Shown one piece after another: positions 63,260 through 64,000 of a stretch of 64,000 bases of DNA. The notes under the pieces are model-generated. The model saw only the letters and a list, made by a program, of their open reading frames with translations. It searched no databases and was not told the origin of the DNA. The stretch comes from Pseudomonas fluorescens HK44. GTDB lineage: Bacteria; Pseudomonadota; Gammaproteobacteria; Pseudomonadales; Pseudomonadaceae. Position numbers and translations under genes: made by a program. The stretch's first letter is position 1. Every line of letters begins with the position of its first letter. The DNA is taken from positions 110,235 to 174,234 of the forward strand of contig NZ_AFOY02000017.1 in NCBI RefSeq assembly GCF_000217955.3, read 5' to 3'.

Positions 63260-63280
63260 AAGCCCGGCCGAAGCCGGGCT
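63260..63280 (-). terminator. Terminator of the repeat-protein gene, now the intron target
   Basis: Hairpin AGCCCGGC-TTCG-GCCGGGCT on the minus strand, 19 bp after the stop of the 63300-63587 gene. Its T-tract is only TAGTTGT and is followed at once by the intron 5' end, so the natural U-run may have been cut by the insertion. Confidence 0.75.
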
Positions 63281-63299
63281 GTGAAGTCTGCCCAAGGTG

Positions 63300-63587
63300 T
63301 TAGCCGATAGCGGCGGCAGTACCGGTGCGATCAAAACCATCGGCGGCGATAGCGTCGGCGGTGCCGGTGTGATCAAAGCCGTCGGACGCGACCTTGGCCG
63401 AGCCAGTGCGATCGAAGCCGTCAGCGGCGACTTTGGCCGAGCCAGTGCGATCGAAGCCGTCAGCAGCCACAGCGGCAGAACGTTCAGCGGTGAAAGCGCC
63501 AGAACCGGTGCGGTCATAACCGTCGGCGGCGAAGGTGTTGGCGGCCAGTACGGAGAGGGTCAGAGCGAAGATCAGTTTGGTTTTCAT
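63300..63587 (-). CDS. Small secreted protein with tandem ADGFDRTG repeats
   Basis: A 95-residue product. A signal peptide (MKTKLIFALTLSVLAANTFA) is followed by about five repeats of the octad ADGFDRTG or close variants, spaced 11-14 residues (ADGYDRTGS, ADGFDRTGS, ADGFDRTGS, SDGFDHTGT, ADGFDRTGT). No enzymatic motif is present; Asp-Gly-Asp spacing may bind metal, but this is not shown. ATG 63587 is the likely start, leaving 20 poor residues upstream. Function unknown; secretion to the periplasm or outside is likely. Confidence 0.75.
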   Translation of the reverse strand: MKTKLIFALTLSVLAANTFAADGYDRTGSGAFTAERSAAVAADGFDRTGSAKVAADGFDRTGSAKVASDGFDHTGTADAIAADGFDRTGTAAAIG

Positions 63588-64000
63588 GATGTGTACTCCA
63601 GGTGTGTTTGCGTGTTGTGCGTTGGGTATGGAGTTCATACTACGCACATAAAATTGATTAAAAAGCGCAAATAAATGCTAAAAACAATCGATTAAATAGA
63701 TGTTAAGGCCGTGGCAGAGTATTTCCAGACACTGCTTCGAGGCCTGCATTGTGTATACGTACGAGATGTCGATATGGATTCAAGCGGCGACAGAACCAGA
63801 GTGTCGGCAGGGCATTAACGGATCGTTATCGGTTCGTCGCGGGTTTTGGGGGGGGGGATTGGTGGTGTGCAGAACACGTACGCGAGTCGTGGGGCTGCTG
63901 AGTTGTCTTGATCGGCTCGGGACCTAGTAATGGCCATCGCGAGCAGGCTCGCTCCCACACTGACCGAGTCAGACACAGATTTTATGTCTGACATCGATCT
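63588..64000. other. Right-edge noncoding stretch
   Basis: About 410 bp with an AT-rich segment (63640-63710) that likely holds the promoter of the minus-strand repeat-protein gene. No other gene is supported up to the edge. A single REP half lies at 63936-63959. Confidence 0.5.
63936..63959. repeat. Single REP half
   Basis: ATCGCGAGCAGGCTCGCTCC matches the right arm of the 34042-34139 pair. No inverse partner is within the window; it may lie beyond the right edge. Confidence 0.7.

Noticed and set aside
63297..63674. Plus-strand frame with Ala/Gly-rich repeats (GxAIEAV)
   Set aside because: Antisense mirror of the ADGFDRTG repeat gene. The minus-strand product has a clear signal peptide, so it is the real gene.
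63700..63927. 75-codon plus-strand frame near the right edge
   Set aside because: No ribosome site, no recognisable domain, biased composition, and it runs over a G9 tract.

Overview
The window is a chromosomal segment of a fluorescent-group Pseudomonas (P. fluorescens/P. putida type). This rests on high GC, dense operons, many Pseudomonas REP palindromes, and gene order matching blocks known from pseudomonads: grxD-bfr-bfd-peroxiredoxin-rnt-pyrC-motY-argG, the rnf-nth cluster, metG/apbC, fxsA-groESL-colRS, mexVW, the imelysin iron cluster, bifA-sodB, argO/argP and pobA/pobR. No rRNA, tRNA, prophage or CRISPR array was seen.

Region by region. 1-6.7 kb: redox, iron storage, nucleotide, flagellar and arginine housekeeping genes. 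6.8-8.6 kb: an AT-richer patch with an unrecognised membrane protein and an orphan LuxR-type response regulator. 8.8-13.7 kb: a PA3496-type small protein, nth and an Rnf electron-transport operon that has no RnfC core. Its RnfB instead ends in an RnfC-like coiled tail. 13.8-17.3 kb: metG diverging from apbC. 17.3-18.8 kb: a frameshifted IS110-family transposase beside a damaged REP pair. 18.8-25.8 kb: an SDR, a HugZ-like protein, fxsA, groESL and the ColRS sensor system. 25.9-30.1 kb: a MexVW-type RND pump. 30.3-35.6 kb: a four-gene imelysin/di-haem/DUF1513 iron cluster preceded by a palindromic Fur-like site. 35.7-42.9 kb: bifA, sodB, argO and argP, an ACT protein, an epimerase and a coiled-coil membrane protein. 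43-47.2 kb: an MFS pump, and 4-hydroxybenzoate hydroxylase with its regulator. 47.2-58.8 kb: an accessory catabolic and transport region with two LysR regulators, a metallo-beta-lactamase-fold protein, a ThDP decarboxylase, an aldehyde dehydrogenase and a polyamine-type ABC importer, studded with four REPIN copies. 58.8-61.3 kb: an AraC regulator and small oxidative enzymes. 61.4-63.3 kb: a complete-looking group IIC intron. It sits just behind the terminator of a small secreted repeat protein gene (63.3-63.6 kb), and its other flank reads as the truncated end of another gene.

How the genes work together. Several units are functional pairs: Bfr/Bfd (iron store and release), GroES/GroEL, ColR/ColS, MexV/MexW, ArgP/ArgO, PobR/PobA, and a coupled decarboxylase plus dehydrogenase next to a periplasmic-binding-protein importer. 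The last set suggests uptake and oxidation of an amine or guanidino compound. The most unusual observations are the RnfC-less Rnf operon with an RnfB-RnfC-tail chimera, the IIC intron with mismatched exons, the REPIN-bracketed LysR/MBL/NAD(P) module, and the tandem ADGFDRTG secreted protein. All starts were chosen by eye from Shine-Dalgarno spacing and family length, and no database search was run.
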